A DNA stretch of 64,000 nt from Exophiala sp. HKRS030 (taxonomy: Eukaryota; Ascomycota; Eurotiomycetes; Chaetothyriales; Herpotrichiellaceae), in NCBI GenBank assembly GCA_023897205.1, contig JAHWDD010000006.1:1612001-1676000 (forward strand). The letters run 5' to 3'. This document shows positions 39,340 through 50,817 of this stretch, in pieces. The position numbers and the translations under genes are program-made. The stretch's first letter is position 1. Each line of letters begins with the position of its first letter. Under the pieces are notes generated by a model. That model did not search any database, was not told where the DNA came from, and worked only from the letters and a program-made list of their open reading frames with translations.

Positions 39340-39908
39340 GTGTGTTACGTACCCAGCTATTTAGGTACGTAGATGAATTAAGATCCCTTGATATTTCAGA
39401 AGTGATATAGAGAGGTCTTCTTTCAGTATCTTCGGTATTACATGGACCTCCCTACACTTTGATTGATCTGTTGTCTCCTTTTTTGTTCTTTGCGAAAGAA
39501 TTCGTAAAGATCATCCGCTGTCTTTCAAGATGCCATGTCAAGCCACGCTGGTCCTGTTCCTCCCAATGGAATTCTTTCTCTTTTGTGTTGTTTTGCGTCA
39601 CGTTTCATAAATTTCCGTTTCTCTCTCTGGTCAAAGTTTCCCGACCACGTTTTCAGTCCCTGCCATACCTTGAACCGAGCCACCACTTGATCCCGTGCTC
39701 GTGCTTCCTCTGTATGAATATACAGATATACATGGGGTACCGAACCAAGACAGGTACATGTACGTATATATGTATATATATGATATACACACACACCTTA
39801 CAATGGACCTTGATACGGCAATAGTTTCCGAGGGTTTTGGTCTATTCGTCTCAAATGTTGAGTTGACTGGTGTAGGATTTTGCTTCTCTGTCCTTCTTTC
39901 GTATCATC
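39340..39908. other. Intergenic between convergent genes
   Basis: 3' regions of UTP7 and ureG, with an AT/TA-rich tract (TATATATGTATATATATGATATACACACACAC) at about 39765-39795, broken here only for description; no gene seen. Confidence 0.5.
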
Positions 39909-40742
39909 TCACCTACTCACTTTGGGCTGCTCACCGCTGCCCCTCTGTCCACCGTTGGCCGCCCAACGTTTCCTACTCTCACCGTAACCCGTCGTGCTCT
40001 TCCACGCACTCAAGATCATGTCGACCGTCTCCTTGACGCCGACGCCGTTCTTGATGACGGCCCTCACGACGGGCCCGCCCTCGCGGATCTTGTTGGCCTC
40101 GCGCTCCATCAGGTCCACGTCGGCGCCGACGGCGACGGCGAGGTCGCACTTGTTGATGACGAGGAGGTCACTGCCCGTGATGCCGGGACCCCCCTTCCGA
40201 GGCACCTTGTCCCCCCCCGCGACGTCGATGACGTAGATGATGAAGTCGGCCAGTTCACGAGAGTAGTTGGCCGCGAGGTTGTCGCCGCCGGACTCGATCA
40301 ACAACAAGTCGGTGCCGAACTTCGCGTGCAACCCTTGCAGGGCGAGGAGGTTGGCGGAAATGTCCTCCCGCACGGCGGCGTGCGGGCACCCTCCCGTCTC
40401 GATGGCGACGATGCGCTCGGGGGCGAGGGCGCCGTGCTTCGTGAGGAACTCGGCGTCCTCGCGGGTGAAGATGTCGTTGGTCACGGCGGCGATGTTGTAC
40501 TCGCTGCGCAGGGCCAGGCAGAGCTCGAGCATGAGAGCCGTCTTGCCCGAACCCACGGGGCCCCCGATGCCGACGGTGAAGGCCCGGTCGGAGAAGTCGC
40601 GCCCCTCGACGATGGGCATCTCGCGGTGAAGGTAGGACCCGGGCCCGTCGAGGATCTCGTGCGAGTGGCCGTGGGGTGTCGCCGCTGCCCCGTCGTGGGC
40701 GTGAGAGTGCGATGCCCCGCCGTCGTGGGAATGGGTGGCCAT
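39909..40742 (-). CDS. ureG: Urease accessory GTPase UreG
   Basis: A 277-aa intronless SIMIBI-class GTPase that delivers nickel to urease. Residues 1-28 are His-rich ([15 protein letters not shown]), a metal-binding N-terminus typical of eukaryotic UreG. The core has Walker A GPVGSGKT at 61-68, [14 protein letters not shown], the nickel-binding CPH motif at 119-121 ([15 protein letters not shown]), [14 protein letters not shown] and the NKCD base-specificity motif. It acts in the cytosol with UreD and UreF, neither of which is in the window. The last 25 residues are unusually long for the family and a GTGAGT donor-like site sits at the third-last codon, so the very C-terminus may be spliced differently. 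Confidence 0.95.
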   Translation of the reverse strand: MATHSHDGGASHSHAHDGAAATPHGHSHEILDGPGSYLHREMPIVEGRDFSDRAFTVGIGGPVGSGKTALMLELCLALRSEYNIAAVTNDIFTREDAEFLTKHGALAPERIVAIETGGCPHAAVREDISANLLALQGLHAKFGTDLLLIESGGDNLAANYSRELADFIIYVIDVAGGDKVPRKGGPGITGSDLLVINKCDLAVAVGADVDLMEREANKIREGGPVVRAVIKNGVGVKETVDMILSAWKSTTGYGESRKRWAANGGQRGSGEQPKVSR

Positions 40743-41469
40743 GGTGGCGGGAGATGTCCTTGAGATGTCGTATATACTGTTTTGTGGTGATTCAAGAAGA
40801 AAGGGTGTTCAGTATTTTTGGGCGTCTTTGAATCCCAAAGTGAGCTTTTGTAGAGTTCGGGCAAGCGGACGGAGGAAAGGCAGAAGTGTGGAAGATGTAG
40901 ATTTGGTGCTCTGGGAAGTTTTAAGGGTGTAAACCTCAAGTGCCGTACACTGGGGGAAAAAACAAGACAAGGTCGTGATATAATACAGATGCTAGATAAG
41001 GATGAAGTATAGATATGATGATGCTGTTCCTAAGCAAAGGTACTACGTAAACGGTGTCGCTAAGAGAAATAAAATATTAGGCACGAATACTCCGTATAAA
41101 ACATGAACATGAACATGAGGGGCATCAAAAATCCCCCGGTTGAAAGATCTTAAAATGCCCCGCAATCATCATCTTTTTATTAAACGAACGAAAACGAACT
41201 GAGATGTTTATTTACTGGACGAATATCCGTATTCGATGTCAAATCGAGTCATCAGACCGCCTGATACCGAACCGGCTTACACAATCTTCACCTACGACGA
41301 GTAGATCAACCATACTCTACTCTACTCGTGCCTGTGTCAGTACATGTAGATAGATTCCTAGGTACGGAGTATAGTGATTACAACGATACCTTAGATATAG
41401 ATTCTTGCCCCCGACAATCACTCTCACCTCTTCTCATTTCGTCTCAATCACTCACACAAGATCATCAAC
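40743..41469. other. Divergent intergenic region, ureG / Dabb gene
   Basis: Holds two exact copies of the dispersed 9-mer (41088-41096 and 41363-41371) and the first copy of a 25-bp repeat (41346-41370). No gene seen. Confidence 0.55.
41346..41370 (+). repeat. Dispersed 25-bp repeat, copy 1
   Basis: GTAGATAGAT followed by two bases (TC) and CTAGGTACGGAGT. The second copy, lacking the two bases, is at 59219-59241. Confidence 0.7.
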
Positions 41470-41955
41470 ATGTCCATCATTCATATTGTCTTGTTCAAAC
41501 TCAAGTCTTCCTTGAGTGACTCGGAAAAGAAAGAGGTAGGTGTTTCTCTGTCTGAAGCAAGTAGAGGACCGTGAGGCTATAGAATACCACACTGACTTCT
41601 CCTGTATCACAGTTCTGTGATGATATGCTGGGCTTGAAAAACACTTGTATCCATCCAACCTCAAATACACCATATATCGTGTCTTCATCAGGCGGCGCCG
41701 ACAACAGTCCTGAAGGTGTTCAGGTAAGTCAAGTTCCTCGGATACCAAGTTATCTTTTTTGTTCTCGCTGTCGCTGCTTTGACTGATCATTCCCCCCAGG
41801 GAGGCCTGACACATGGCTTTGTAGTCGAGTTCGCATCAAGTGAAGATCGAGATTACTATGTTTCCAAAGATCCTGCCCACCAAGCATTTATCAAGAAAAA
41901 CGGTCCAAGATTTGACGATGTTAGAGTGATCGATTACGAGAAAGACGTGTACTGA
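41470..41955 (+). CDS. Stress-responsive alpha/beta-barrel (Dabb) domain protein
   Basis: Three short exons, 41470-41535, 41613-41723 and 41800-41955, all phase 0 with GT-AG introns (donors GTAGGT and GTAAGT; acceptors CACAG and CCCAG), encode 110 aa. The protein starts MSIIHIVLFKLKSSLSD and continues with GGLTHGFVVEFASSEDRDYY and DPAHQAFIKKNGP, the hallmark blocks of the dimeric Dabb fold. Members are small cytosolic proteins induced by stress or acting as cyclases in other pathways; which applies here is unknown. The gene is too fragmented by introns to show as a long open frame, so it is easily missed. It is divergent from ureG. Confidence 0.87.
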
Positions 41956-42100
41956 AGGAAGTGCGCCGTGCTTGGATCGATAAGATCTGGAAACAAATGA
42001 ATAGTTCACCATTGAATGGTTATAGACGTCCACAACGACTGTATTGCTGCCATCGTCATCTATCATCTGCCTGCTTAAACGCTGCAAGGCTATGACTGTA

Positions 42101-42853
42101 TCATGAAACGCTGAATGACTCTCCACATCCACACTGTTCTGTGATGTTGGGGTTGGTAAAGACAAATCTGGCGCTGAGTTTGTCCTCTTTCCAATCCATT
42201 TCGCTCCCGATAATGCTGAACAATGCTTTGCTATCGATCAAAACCTTGACGCCTTCTTGCTCCACCACTTCGTCAAAGGCGGCGGGCTTGTCAACATATT
42301 CCAGATGATATGCTAGGCCCGAGCAACCTCTATTCTTCACTCCAACCCGGATCATCTTTGGGTTTGGCTGATCAAGCAGCTCTCGTAAATGATATAAAGC
42401 ATCTGGTGATATGGTCATAGCTGCCTTTCGCGGTCTTAGTTTGCTCCGCCGAGGCTTCGCCGACTTGGGCTGTTCGGTCTTCGGCGTTTCGACAGGCTTC
42501 GACTTTTGCGCCTCTTTCTCAGGTACACTGATGCTGGCAGCTTCTGTAGATTTGGACTGTTCGGGAGTCTTTTTGGGCTGAGGGAAGTCGAGCAACTGGG
42601 ATTCAGGTCCAGCTATCGAAGTGTCGGGGATGTTGGTGTTTCGCGGCGGCATCGGGAAGTCTTGAGGAAGACTGTGTGGCTGATACGAGGGAACAGTATA
42701 TAGCTCCCTTTTCGATGATGCTCGCCGTGAGTTGCACGAGGAGAAGGTCCGCAGAGTATGAGTACATGATCGTGCTGTTGAGGCGATGGCGAGGGCTCTG
42801 AAGAAGGCGGCGGATGACGTCGTGGCCGGGAGGAGATGACTGGCGGACATCAT
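42101..42853 (-). CDS. ISA1: Mitochondrial iron-sulfur assembly protein Isa1
   Basis: A 250-aa intronless A-type Fe-S scaffold/carrier that helps build [4Fe-4S] clusters for mitochondrial enzymes such as aconitase, lipoate synthase and biotin synthase. The start MMSASHLLPATTSSAAFFRALAIAST gives an Arg/Ser-rich mitochondrial presequence; the in-frame ATG at 42955 would add a Pro/Gln-rich stretch and is less likely. A long Pro/Lys/Ser-rich linker (about 60-145) precedes the HesB domain: MTISPDALYHLRELL, VKNRGCSGLAYHLEY and the closing EQCGCGESFSV, giving the three conserved cysteines. It is divergent from the ARMH3-like gene. Confidence 0.93.
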   Translation of the reverse strand: MMSASHLLPATTSSAAFFRALAIASTARSCTHTLRTFSSCNSRRASSKRELYTVPSYQPHSLPQDFPMPPRNTNIPDTSIAGPESQLLDFPQPKKTPEQSKSTEAASISVPEKEAQKSKPVETPKTEQPKSAKPRRSKLRPRKAAMTISPDALYHLRELLDQPNPKMIRVGVKNRGCSGLAYHLEYVDKPAAFDEVVEQEGVKVLIDSKALFSIIGSEMDWKEDKLSARFVFTNPNITEQCGCGESFSVS

Positions 42854-43490
42854 GGCGAGGTGGTTATCGTTGTTGAGACTCTCAGTTTGTAATTCAGTTT
42901 TATATTGATGCTGTCTGTAGCATTGGGGAGGTGATGGTGGACAAGATGGTGGCAAGAGAATGAATGACTGTTGGGATTAGAGAAGAAACAAAGAGCCGCA
43001 GGGAAATGGAATGGAAGTCTCTACAAGGTCGGAATTGGTAAGCCGAGGGATCATAAGGAAGGGATTCGGCCAATCGGAGCCACTCGAATAATAAAGTCCT
43101 CGCCGAGACTCGGTCGACGGTCTCAGGTTGATGTGCATAGTCGACATCCTCCTCAACACAATGCCATTGTATGAGATCCCTACCCTTTGCCTTGGTCAGT
43201 GACATACACAGACTTCATTCCATCGAGAAGAGGTCATCAATGCCTCTGGTGCGTCGTTAGTAGCACCAATCATTCCAGGTAAGGCCGGGAGAAAACTGCC
43301 AAGAACACATGATACCTTCTTTTTGGCCCGGTAACTCTCTCCTTCTGCCGTCTTCCTATATCACTCTTCAAGTCCTCTCGAGTCATGATACCTATACGCT
43401 GAGGTTAGCTACATCACGACGCTTCTGAATCCCACAGTTACACACGGACTATGTTTCTTTTAGCATACGCCGCCGCCTGCCGTTCCGACC
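42854..43490. promoter_or_regulatory. Divergent intergenic region, ISA1 / ARMH3-like gene
   Basis: About 640 bp between the two start codons. No gene or repeat was seen. Confidence 0.45.
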
Positions 43491-45595
43491 ATGGAATCCT
43501 CCCCTTTGACCCAGCTGCTTCGTCCTGACTCGTTTGAGCCGAAAATCGTCCAGCTCTATCTTCATTTATTCACTGCGCTTGCCAACGAGGATGGGGATGA
43601 ATCCATACCAACCGAAGGCTTCTGGAGGGAGTTCTTCCTTCTCAAGCCTGACAAGCTGCGACTCTACGACATCCTCGACCCAATGACGGCTTTCGACCTG
43701 CTCCACATGCAAGTATAGTTGGCCTATTTATCTCTGGATTGGAACGTCCTTGTCCTAATACTGCGGGCAGACCCAGACACAAGCATTCTTCAGACGAGCC
43801 ACCATAGAAGCCTGCTCAAGAGACGATAGCCGTAATGAAAACGCTCTCGAGGTATGCTCTACACTTCTCCTCCCTCAGCACGGGCAAACAACGACGACAT
43901 CGAGATTGACAACTGAAGAATTTGACTGCATTTCTATGCGCCGTATTCACCAAGAAATTCCCGAACCCAAACACAGATGTCATCGAAGTTCTTGCCGGAC
44001 TCGACGCCATCGACCAGACCATGTCCGATATAGTTCATGGCCTAGAGTCGATTATCCGCCAATCCACGAGTGACACGCTGCGAACAAAAGCATTAGAGAC
44101 GACACTTGCATTGGTCGCAGGAGGTTTCCACACTAGTCTCGTCTCCTACTTTATGCACAAAGACCTCTTCTCTGCACTGATGAAGGTAAGCACGAATTCG
44201 CGTTGTCTTAGAGAGTAGGTTGGCGCTCACGCTTGATATGTCCAGTACGTTCACGATGTCCACGCAACGCCCTCCGCAGGCTTGAAAGCCTTTGTCATCG
44301 TTGGCGTCCTCTCCAGTTATAATAAATTCGAATCACAAAACGTCTATCAGAATCGATTAGAGGACTTTGTCAATGAAGAGACCATCCGGCTGTTAGTACA
44401 CAATTTTACCGACGCCTGCGCAAACATCCGAAACCAATACGTCTCAGTCCAAGAGGACCTCCCTGTCCCCTGGAACCTCAACTCGACCTTGGTAATGGTA
44501 GGCCTGCGCCCTCTATCGTCGGACGCCAATAAACCTCTCCCACCTACTGAAGAAGAAGCCAAAGTCCTGTTCGGGTCTCTTCCCCAACAAGACGCGGCGT
44601 GCATTTTGTCTCTATATTCCTTCGTCCAAGCAAACTCACTCTTCTCCGCGAACCTTCTCAACCTGGCCCCCACGACCAAAGACAGCAAAGAAACACCCTT
44701 GTCCACATTCCTCTCATCGACATCGTACATCTCACACCACGCCTACCGCGGCGCCCGACAGTCGACCTACGCAGTGTTGAGTCTACTCTCGCTCCGAATA
44801 ATAGTCGAAGATTCCTTGCTTGTCAAGAAGATATGTTCGTCCGATTCGAAAGTCACGATCCGTCTCTGCCGCCAACGAGCTCCCCACTTACCGCTTGTCA
44901 CGTCTTCCAGAATGCCCGCGACCGCCATCCTCGACATCTGCACTGACACGCTGAGTCACAACCTCCGCAAACGTCTCGACGTCAACCTCTATAGTCTCGC
45001 CTTGGGCATCATCCTCCGCGTCGTGACGCATCTCGAACAAACCAAGACCCGCCTGCAGCACCACTGGGCGTACATCTGGGGTTCGTTGATCTCCCTGATC
45101 CGGTTCCTGACGCAGTACTCGGCCGATCTCCGACATCTACGGGGCATTCGGGAAGAGCTGTGCGGCCCTCTGGCCAACCTTGCGGCCTTCTGCCTGACCA
45201 AGGGTGACGGGTTCCTCCCGGACCCCGCGAGTTTCGACGAGCTCTTTTACAAGTTGATCGAAGCGTACGATCTACTGCCCAAGTTCAAGCAGGCATACTG
45301 CGACCCAAACAGCACCACCCAAACCACCGACGGCCGCCTGAAGAGGTCGATAGAGGCGCTGATTAGCGTGTCGTCGCACTACCACGGCCTCTTGCAGGCG
45401 CAGCACGGGAAGAAGACGCACCAGTCCCCCGCGGCCATTCAAAGGGTCATCAAGGAAGGCTACGAGACGCTGAACCTGGAAACCGACGAAAACTTTAGCC
45501 ACTGGGACCGATGGAGAGAGAGTAACTGGAAAGCCGAGATCAAGAAAATGATCAGAGTCGCTGTTGAGGATGCCAGGGCATTATCGTTGAGGTGA
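43491..45595 (+). CDS. ARMH3/UPF0588-like armadillo-fold protein
   Basis: Four exons, 43491-43712, 43771-43851, 43919-44185 and 44246-45595, all in phase 0, encode 639 aa. The protein is helical throughout and matches the DUF1741/ARMH3 (C10orf76) family: the start region LTQLLRPDSFEPKIVQLYLHLF, LHMQTQTQAFFRRATIEAC across the first junction, FHTSLVSYFMHKDLFSALMK, and the C-terminal EDSLLVKKICSSD, LLPKFKQAYC and EGYETLNLETDENFSHWDRW blocks. In animals ARMH3 works at the Golgi with PI4KB and GBF1; the fungal role is unproven. No membrane segment is evident. Exon 2 is only 81 nt. Confidence 0.86.
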
Positions 45596-45813
45596 AAATA
45601 AGAGAGCGATGCCCCCCGTGATCAACGTTGTTGACAACGATAGTTTACACGACATATTCAGTAGTAGGCATTTGGATTCGGGCTATATAAAAATGGAAAT
45701 GAACATGTTTGTGATCAACATTTTAATTGTGAATATTCATGAGACGCGCTTGTTCCGCATAGAGGCTATACATCTCAATTTTGTACATGCTTTAGATGAG
45801 CAAGAAATTTTTC

Positions 45814-46630
45814 TTAGCTACTGAATCTCTTTTCGGCCGCCTTCCAGTTGATCACATCCCAGATTGCACTAAAGTATTCGGCCTTGCGGTTCTGATACTG
45901 GAGGTAGTACTGTGGACTGTCAGTTATGCTGTGGTCTTTTTCCGCCGTCTTGAGCCACGACTTACCGCATGCTCCCAAGCATCGACACCCAGCAAGGGCT
46001 TGTATCGACCAACCACAGGATCTTGGTTGGCGTATGTCTGGATGGAAATATTTCCAGTCTGTGTGTCCTTGACCAACCAGGCCCAACCGCTGCCTTGGAT
46101 ACCGGCCAAGGCTGCGTTAAACGTCTTCTTCATGTCCTCGAGACCACCGTATGTCGTGTCGATGGCCTTTGCCAATTCTCCAGAGGGAGGTTCACCACCG
46201 CCGGAGTTCTTGGGAGCCAAGTTCTCCCAGAATAGGCTGTGGTTGAGGTGGCCACCACCGTGGAAGTTGATCAACGGCTGGAGAGCAATCTTGGCGGCTA
46301 TATCGCCATTGGCATCCGCAGCGGCATACTTGTCTGCAGCATCGTTGTAGGAGTTCACGTAGGTCTGATGGTGCTTGCTGTGGTGCAGCTCCATGATCTT
46401 CCCGGAAATGGCTGGTTCAAGGGCTCCATAATCATCTGGACTTTTGTGTCAGCATCTGTTCACGGTAGATGGGTTTGAGTTCCAGAATATGGCCTACAAG
46501 AAAGATCAGGTAGAGTGGCCTTGGTGCGGACAAAGGTTTTATTTGCTGTTGTCAGACATCGCAGAGGTTGCGTAGCCGAGACAGCTCTGAGGGTGGATGG
46601 ACGAGCGAGGGAGCGGAGAGAGGAAGCCAT
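45814..46630 (-). CDS. SOD2: Mitochondrial manganese superoxide dismutase
   Basis: Three exons, 46630-46498, 46435-45966 and 45909-45814, encode 232 aa. Residues 1-36 form an Arg/Ser/Thr-rich mitochondrial presequence ending before ATLPDLSYDYGALEP. Metal ligands are H62 in [12 protein letters not shown], the His of [11 protein letters not shown], and Asp and His in [13 protein letters not shown], the last motif split by the second intron exactly after WEHA. The C-terminus [18 protein letters not shown] is standard. It detoxifies matrix superoxide. The branch point AACTGAC and acceptor CCACAG support the last junction. It is divergent from the G-patch gene at 47149. Confidence 0.95.
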
Positions 46631-47148
46631 GATGTTTCCGTGTGTTCTTGAGGCTTGAAAGTGTCAAGAGAAGTAACAGAACAATTGATCTAATTCAGAC
46701 GAAACAGAGAAGGTCGTCGAACGTATCCGCGATTCCGTTTATCAAAAGATGCTTTTACGTCGGAGAAGCTGCACTTTACGTCACCCTTAACAATGCCCCG
46801 AGTTTCCCAGGTACGAAGCTTCCGACACCGCAGGAACAGATTATTAGTACATACTATGTTATGATCTACCGTACTCACCCAATAGAACACTAGGGTCAAG
46901 CAGAACACGCCACACTCTCATGGTGTATGACATCGACTCCAACACCGGCATCAATTCGGTAGATCTTGAATTTCTTCGTTGGCGGTAGCCTTTCAATACA
47001 AAGACCGCAAAACTGTGAACTACGCCCCTGCTTGGCTTACAGCGAACATGCGCATCTTGATTGAATCGCCCAACTGATGTGGTGAGCCTTCACGAGAGGC
47101 TAATAGAGGACTGAAGGACTCACACCAACACGAGTTTTACGACAAGAA
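46631..47148. promoter_or_regulatory. Divergent intergenic region, SOD2 / G-patch gene
   Basis: About 520 bp. No gene or repeat of note. Confidence 0.45.
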
Positions 47149-49122
47149 ATGTCCAAAATGAGCGATTCTTCAGACGACGACCAGCCGTTCAACCTTCGCG
47201 ACTACGACGACGATGACACCGACGAGGAAAGGCCCAACAAGCGTAGGAGAACTATGAAAACTTTGCGCAGTCGCGGTGTGGGCTTTGTTCAATCAAATGC
47301 TCAGGAAGAGGAGCAAGATGAAGAGGAGGAGGATCTCGACGACGAAAGGCCGTCGATGGGCCTAGGCATGGGTTCTGGAATGGGCGGCTTCCGTGCTTCT
47401 TTCAATATTGGGGAATATAACGCTGAAGAGGAGCCAGAGAGTCCTGCTCCTCCTCCACCTGACATGTCTCCGCAGAGACAGGCAGAGAAATCAGGCGGTA
47501 CTGGACCGTCCGCGTTCGGTGCAGGAGGAAGAATACAAAAGAACTCCTTCGCCGCTCGTATGATGGCGAAGATGGGCTACGCAGAGGGTCAGGGTCTGGG
47601 AAAGTCAGGACAAGGCATCACGGCACCCATCCAGGCCAAGTCGCTACAAACACGCGCCGGTCTCGGTCAAGGAAGTGGCACTGCCGAACCACCACGCAAG
47701 AAGGACCCCAGTAGAGCAAAAACCTCTTCTTCGAAACCGTCGACTCCCGGGACGAGCACACCACGCATCAAGGCTCCACCCAAGGCCAAATACGCCGTGG
47801 CCGCAATCGAGTCCAGAGGCCTCCACATCCCCGAAGCAATGAAACAAGTGATTGTGGATGCCACAGGGTCGGAGACAAAGACTGTATCCTCCCTGTCAGG
47901 ATTCTCAACACCGACGCGGGAGTCATCCCCTGGACTCGAAGCCGCAAAGGCGACGTCTCGGATCAAGTTACAGTTACAAGCGTTCGCAGACGCATGGGAT
48001 TCCACCAAAGAACAAGAAACCCAGCTCGAGTTGGAAGACACTCAACTCGGAGCAGCGCTGTCCCTCCATGAGACCGAGATCCATCGTTACAATGAGATCA
48101 TATCATCATTTGAGCGTGTGGCTGTAGACGACTCCAACGAGGCCCGAGACTGGGACGCTTCTATCTCGCGCCTGCAGACAATTCAAGCACAATACGCCGA
48201 CGGCATATCTGAATTATCGCTTCCCGAATTGGCAGTTTCGTGCCTCGAGGCTCCTTTCCGGCGGGAACTCGCAGAATGGGATCCTCTCACCGAGCCTCGG
48301 CGTTTGATCGCATCTCTACAGTCCATAAATCTGCTACTGGAAATTGAAAAGTCCACCACGACCCGACATCGCAAACGGACCACATACCTTGAAAGTCTGC
48401 TGTTGCTACACTGGTACCCTCGGATACGCGTCGCCCTCGGCAAAGAATGGGACATGTATGATCCAGACCCGGCATATACGCTCGTCCAATCCTGGTCGCC
48501 CATATTGCCCGACTGGATGACGTACAAGATCCTCCACGAGGTCGTCCTTCCGCGACTGATCGAGGCTGTGAAACGGTTCCCTAAACGGATCGAATCGACC
48601 ACCCTCGGTCTGGGCGGTTCAAACGGTGCCAACGGTTCCGCCTCGCGCAAGTCCAAAAAGTCCTCAGCACCAGACATGCACACGTGGCTCTTTGACTGGT
48701 GGACGCTCTTGTCGTCTGATGATCTCGACCTCGAACGTTTCCCGGAGCTCAAGTCTCTGGTCAAGACCAAAGTCGACGCCGACAGTTGGGCGACGTGGAA
48801 ACCCCTCCTCGGGTCGCGGCGGCCCAAGCCCCCACCACCTGCCACCCGTCCGGCGGTCGCAGCGACACCGACGGTCGCCGCGGGCATAGACGAGGAAGTC
48901 ACCTTCAAGAGTCTCGTGGAAGACTGGGCGTCGGAGAATAATCTGTTGCTGCACTCTTCCCACAAGTCGGACGCCTTCGGACGGTTGTTGTACCGGCTGC
49001 AAGATGCGGAGCGGCGCAGTAGAGGCATTCTGGTCTACCTGGCCGAGGATGTCGTGTTTGGCGAAGACGGCGAACCGTACGCTTTGGACGACAAGCTTGT
49101 GGCCAGGGCCATGGGACGATAG
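47149..49122 (+). CDS. TFIP11/Ntr1-type G-patch spliceosome disassembly factor
   Basis: A 657-aa single-exon protein. The N-terminus is acidic with a basic KRRR patch (the tuftelin-interacting-protein N-terminal region, with GLGMGSGMGGF), followed by a G-patch at about 133-178 (FAARMMAKMGYAEGQGLGKSG) and a long helical GCFC-type domain (about 270-560) ending in the family's C-terminal block LVEDWASENNLLL and AFGRLLYRLQDAERRSRGILVYL. In yeast Ntr1/Spp382 the G-patch activates the helicase Prp43 to take apart post-splicing complexes; the same role is inferred here. It is shorter than human TFIP11, mainly in linkers. The second Met (codon 4) is an equally possible start. Confidence 0.88.
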   Translation: MSKMSDSSDDDQPFNLRDYDDDDTDEERPNKRRRTMKTLRSRGVGFVQSNAQEEEQDEEEEDLDDERPSMGLGMGSGMGGFRASFNIGEYNAEEEPESPAPPPPDMSPQRQAEKSGGTGPSAFGAGGRIQKNSFAARMMAKMGYAEGQGLGKSGQGITAPIQAKSLQTRAGLGQGSGTAEPPRKKDPSRAKTSSSKPSTPGTSTPRIKAPPKAKYAVAAIESRGLHIPEAMKQVIVDATGSETKTVSSLSGFSTPTRESSPGLEAAKATSRIKLQLQAFADAWDSTKEQETQLELEDTQLGAALSLHETEIHRYNEIISSFERVAVDDSNEARDWDASISRLQTIQAQYADGISELSLPELAVSCLEAPFRRELAEWDPLTEPRRLIASLQSINLLLEIEKSTTTRHRKRTTYLESLLLLHWYPRIRVALGKEWDMYDPDPAYTLVQSWSPILPDWMTYKILHEVVLPRLIEAVKRFPKRIESTTLGLGGSNGANGSASRKSKKSSAPDMHTWLFDWWTLLSSDDLDLERFPELKSLVKTKVDADSWATWKPLLGSRRPKPPPPATRPAVAATPTVAAGIDEEVTFKSLVEDWASENNLLLHSSHKSDAFGRLLYRLQDAERRSRGILVYLAEDVVFGEDGEPYALDDKLVARAMGR

Positions 49123-49611
49123 TTGCTGTACTTGGATACAATGGGGCCTTACTATAGCGGAATATAAGACTCAGGCGGGCAGGGACCGTATGTAGCAGAC
49201 GAAACTACTAGGCCTCTGGATTTGACCAGATCAAAAGATGTGCAATCACAAAATAAAAAGTGAAGGTGTAGGTGAGAGGAAAAAGAATCATTTTCTCATT
49301 TGCGCTTTTTTATGTGAAGAATGAATCTTTCCAAACCCTACTCCCCCCGCTATACGAGTAAACGCGTGAAATCCATCCATCCAAGAAAGAGGTTGGTCAA
49401 GTAATCGATTACGGTCTGGGTCTTCTGTCACGCCTCTCCACAACCTTGACGCAACAAGGAAAATAGAGGTTGTGGTGACTCCAGGTCTATATAGGGTCCT
49501 TCAAAGGGTAAGGGGGATTGTGAACTTGCTCTCTCATCTCTCTTTTCTTTCTCTCTTCAATGTTGTCTGTTCGGGTTCGGGAGTCCGGAGGTGCTTGTCA
49601 GGGACGACATT
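49123..49611. other. Intergenic between convergent genes
   Basis: 3' regions; no ORF or repeat with support. Confidence 0.45.
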
Positions 49612-50817
49612 TTACATCTACACGTGGTACGCGACCGACGGTTAGCAATTTTGGTTCTGATTCTCGACTGCAAAAGAGTCGTGGAAGAAGGGTGAAAAGA
49701 TCAAAAACTTACACAAGCAGCACCGTCGATACCAATGACCTTTCCATTGACCCACTCACCGTCCTGGGAGGCCAGGAAGGCGGTGACTCTGGCGACGTCG
49801 ATGGGCATGCCGACGCGGTTCATGGGGGACCAGGTGGCGGCGTACTCGTCGACCTGCTCGTCGTTGAGGTTCTCGCCGTTGGGGATGTACTCCTTGCACA
49901 CGGCGTGGTACATGTCGGTCTTGATGCCGCCGGGGGCGACGGCGTTGACGGTGATCTTCTTGTCGCCGCAGTCGATGGCCATGCAGCGCACGAAGGTCTC
50001 GATGGCGCCCTTGGAGCCCGAGTAGACGGCGTGCTTGGGGACACCCTTGGCCTGGCCCGTGATGCTGCCCATGAGGATGATGCGGCCGCCGGGCTCGAGG
50101 TTCTTGTAGGCCTCGCGGGCCACGAAGAACTGGCCTCGGGTGTTGACGTTGAAGACGCGGTCAAACTCCTCCTCGGTCACGTCCTTGAGGTGGCCGAAGG
50201 ACACCACGCCCGAGTTGGACACGACGATGTTGAGCTTGCCAAAGTGCTTCTTGGCCTCGGCGAACATGTTGACAATCTGCGACACGTCCGAGACGTTGGC
50301 CTTGACGGCGATCGAGTCGCGGCCCATGGCCTTGATCTCGGCGACGAGCTTGTCGGCCGCCTCGGAGCTGTTGGCGTAGTTGACCACCACGTCGGCACCA
50401 CGGCGGGCGAGCTCGAGAGCGGTCTCACGGCCCATGCCTCGTCCTAGAAGTAAGAAGGCATGTCAGTCCTTCTGGTCCTCGTTTGTCTTGTGTCAACCCC
50501 TTTTCTTTTTCTTTCTTTCTCTTCTCTCTTTCTCATGCCTATGCTCATTATGCTCTTATCTTTGCCTCCGTCTTCTGTTTTGCAGTGCTTGTGTCGTGTG
50601 CTTTGGTTGGTCACACCCCGACCTTTTTGCAGGGCCAGAAAATGCGGTGAGGGGCAGAGCAGTCAGGGGGGAGAACGCGAAGGGCGCCCGTCTGTGCTGT
50701 TGGGCAACACAACAGAGGCAACGTACCTGAGCCAGTGACCAGAGCGACCTTGCCGGTCAGGAGGTATGAGGGAGTAGCAGATCCGTTGGCAACCATGGTG
50801 GAATTTCTCTTGGACAT
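49612..50817 (-). CDS. Tri/tetrahydroxynaphthalene reductase (DHN-melanin type SDR)
   Basis: Three exons, 50817-50727, 50443-49713 and 49617-49612, encode 275 aa. The NADPH-binding loop VTGSGRGMGRE is split by intron 1 (donor GTACGT, acceptor TTCTAG). The rest is very close to Magnaporthe naphthol reductases: [29 protein letters not shown], the catalytic Ser-Tyr-Lys in [20 protein letters not shown], and [20 protein letters not shown]. Without the last intron the frame would end AACVSF; splicing GTAAGT at 49712 to TAG at 49618, with a perfect GCTAAC branch point between, adds ATG TAA and gives the family ending IDGAACM. The enzyme reduces tetra- or trihydroxynaphthalene to scytalone or vermelone; related versicolorin/emodin reductases are less similar. 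No polyketide synthase is in the window. Confidence 0.9.
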
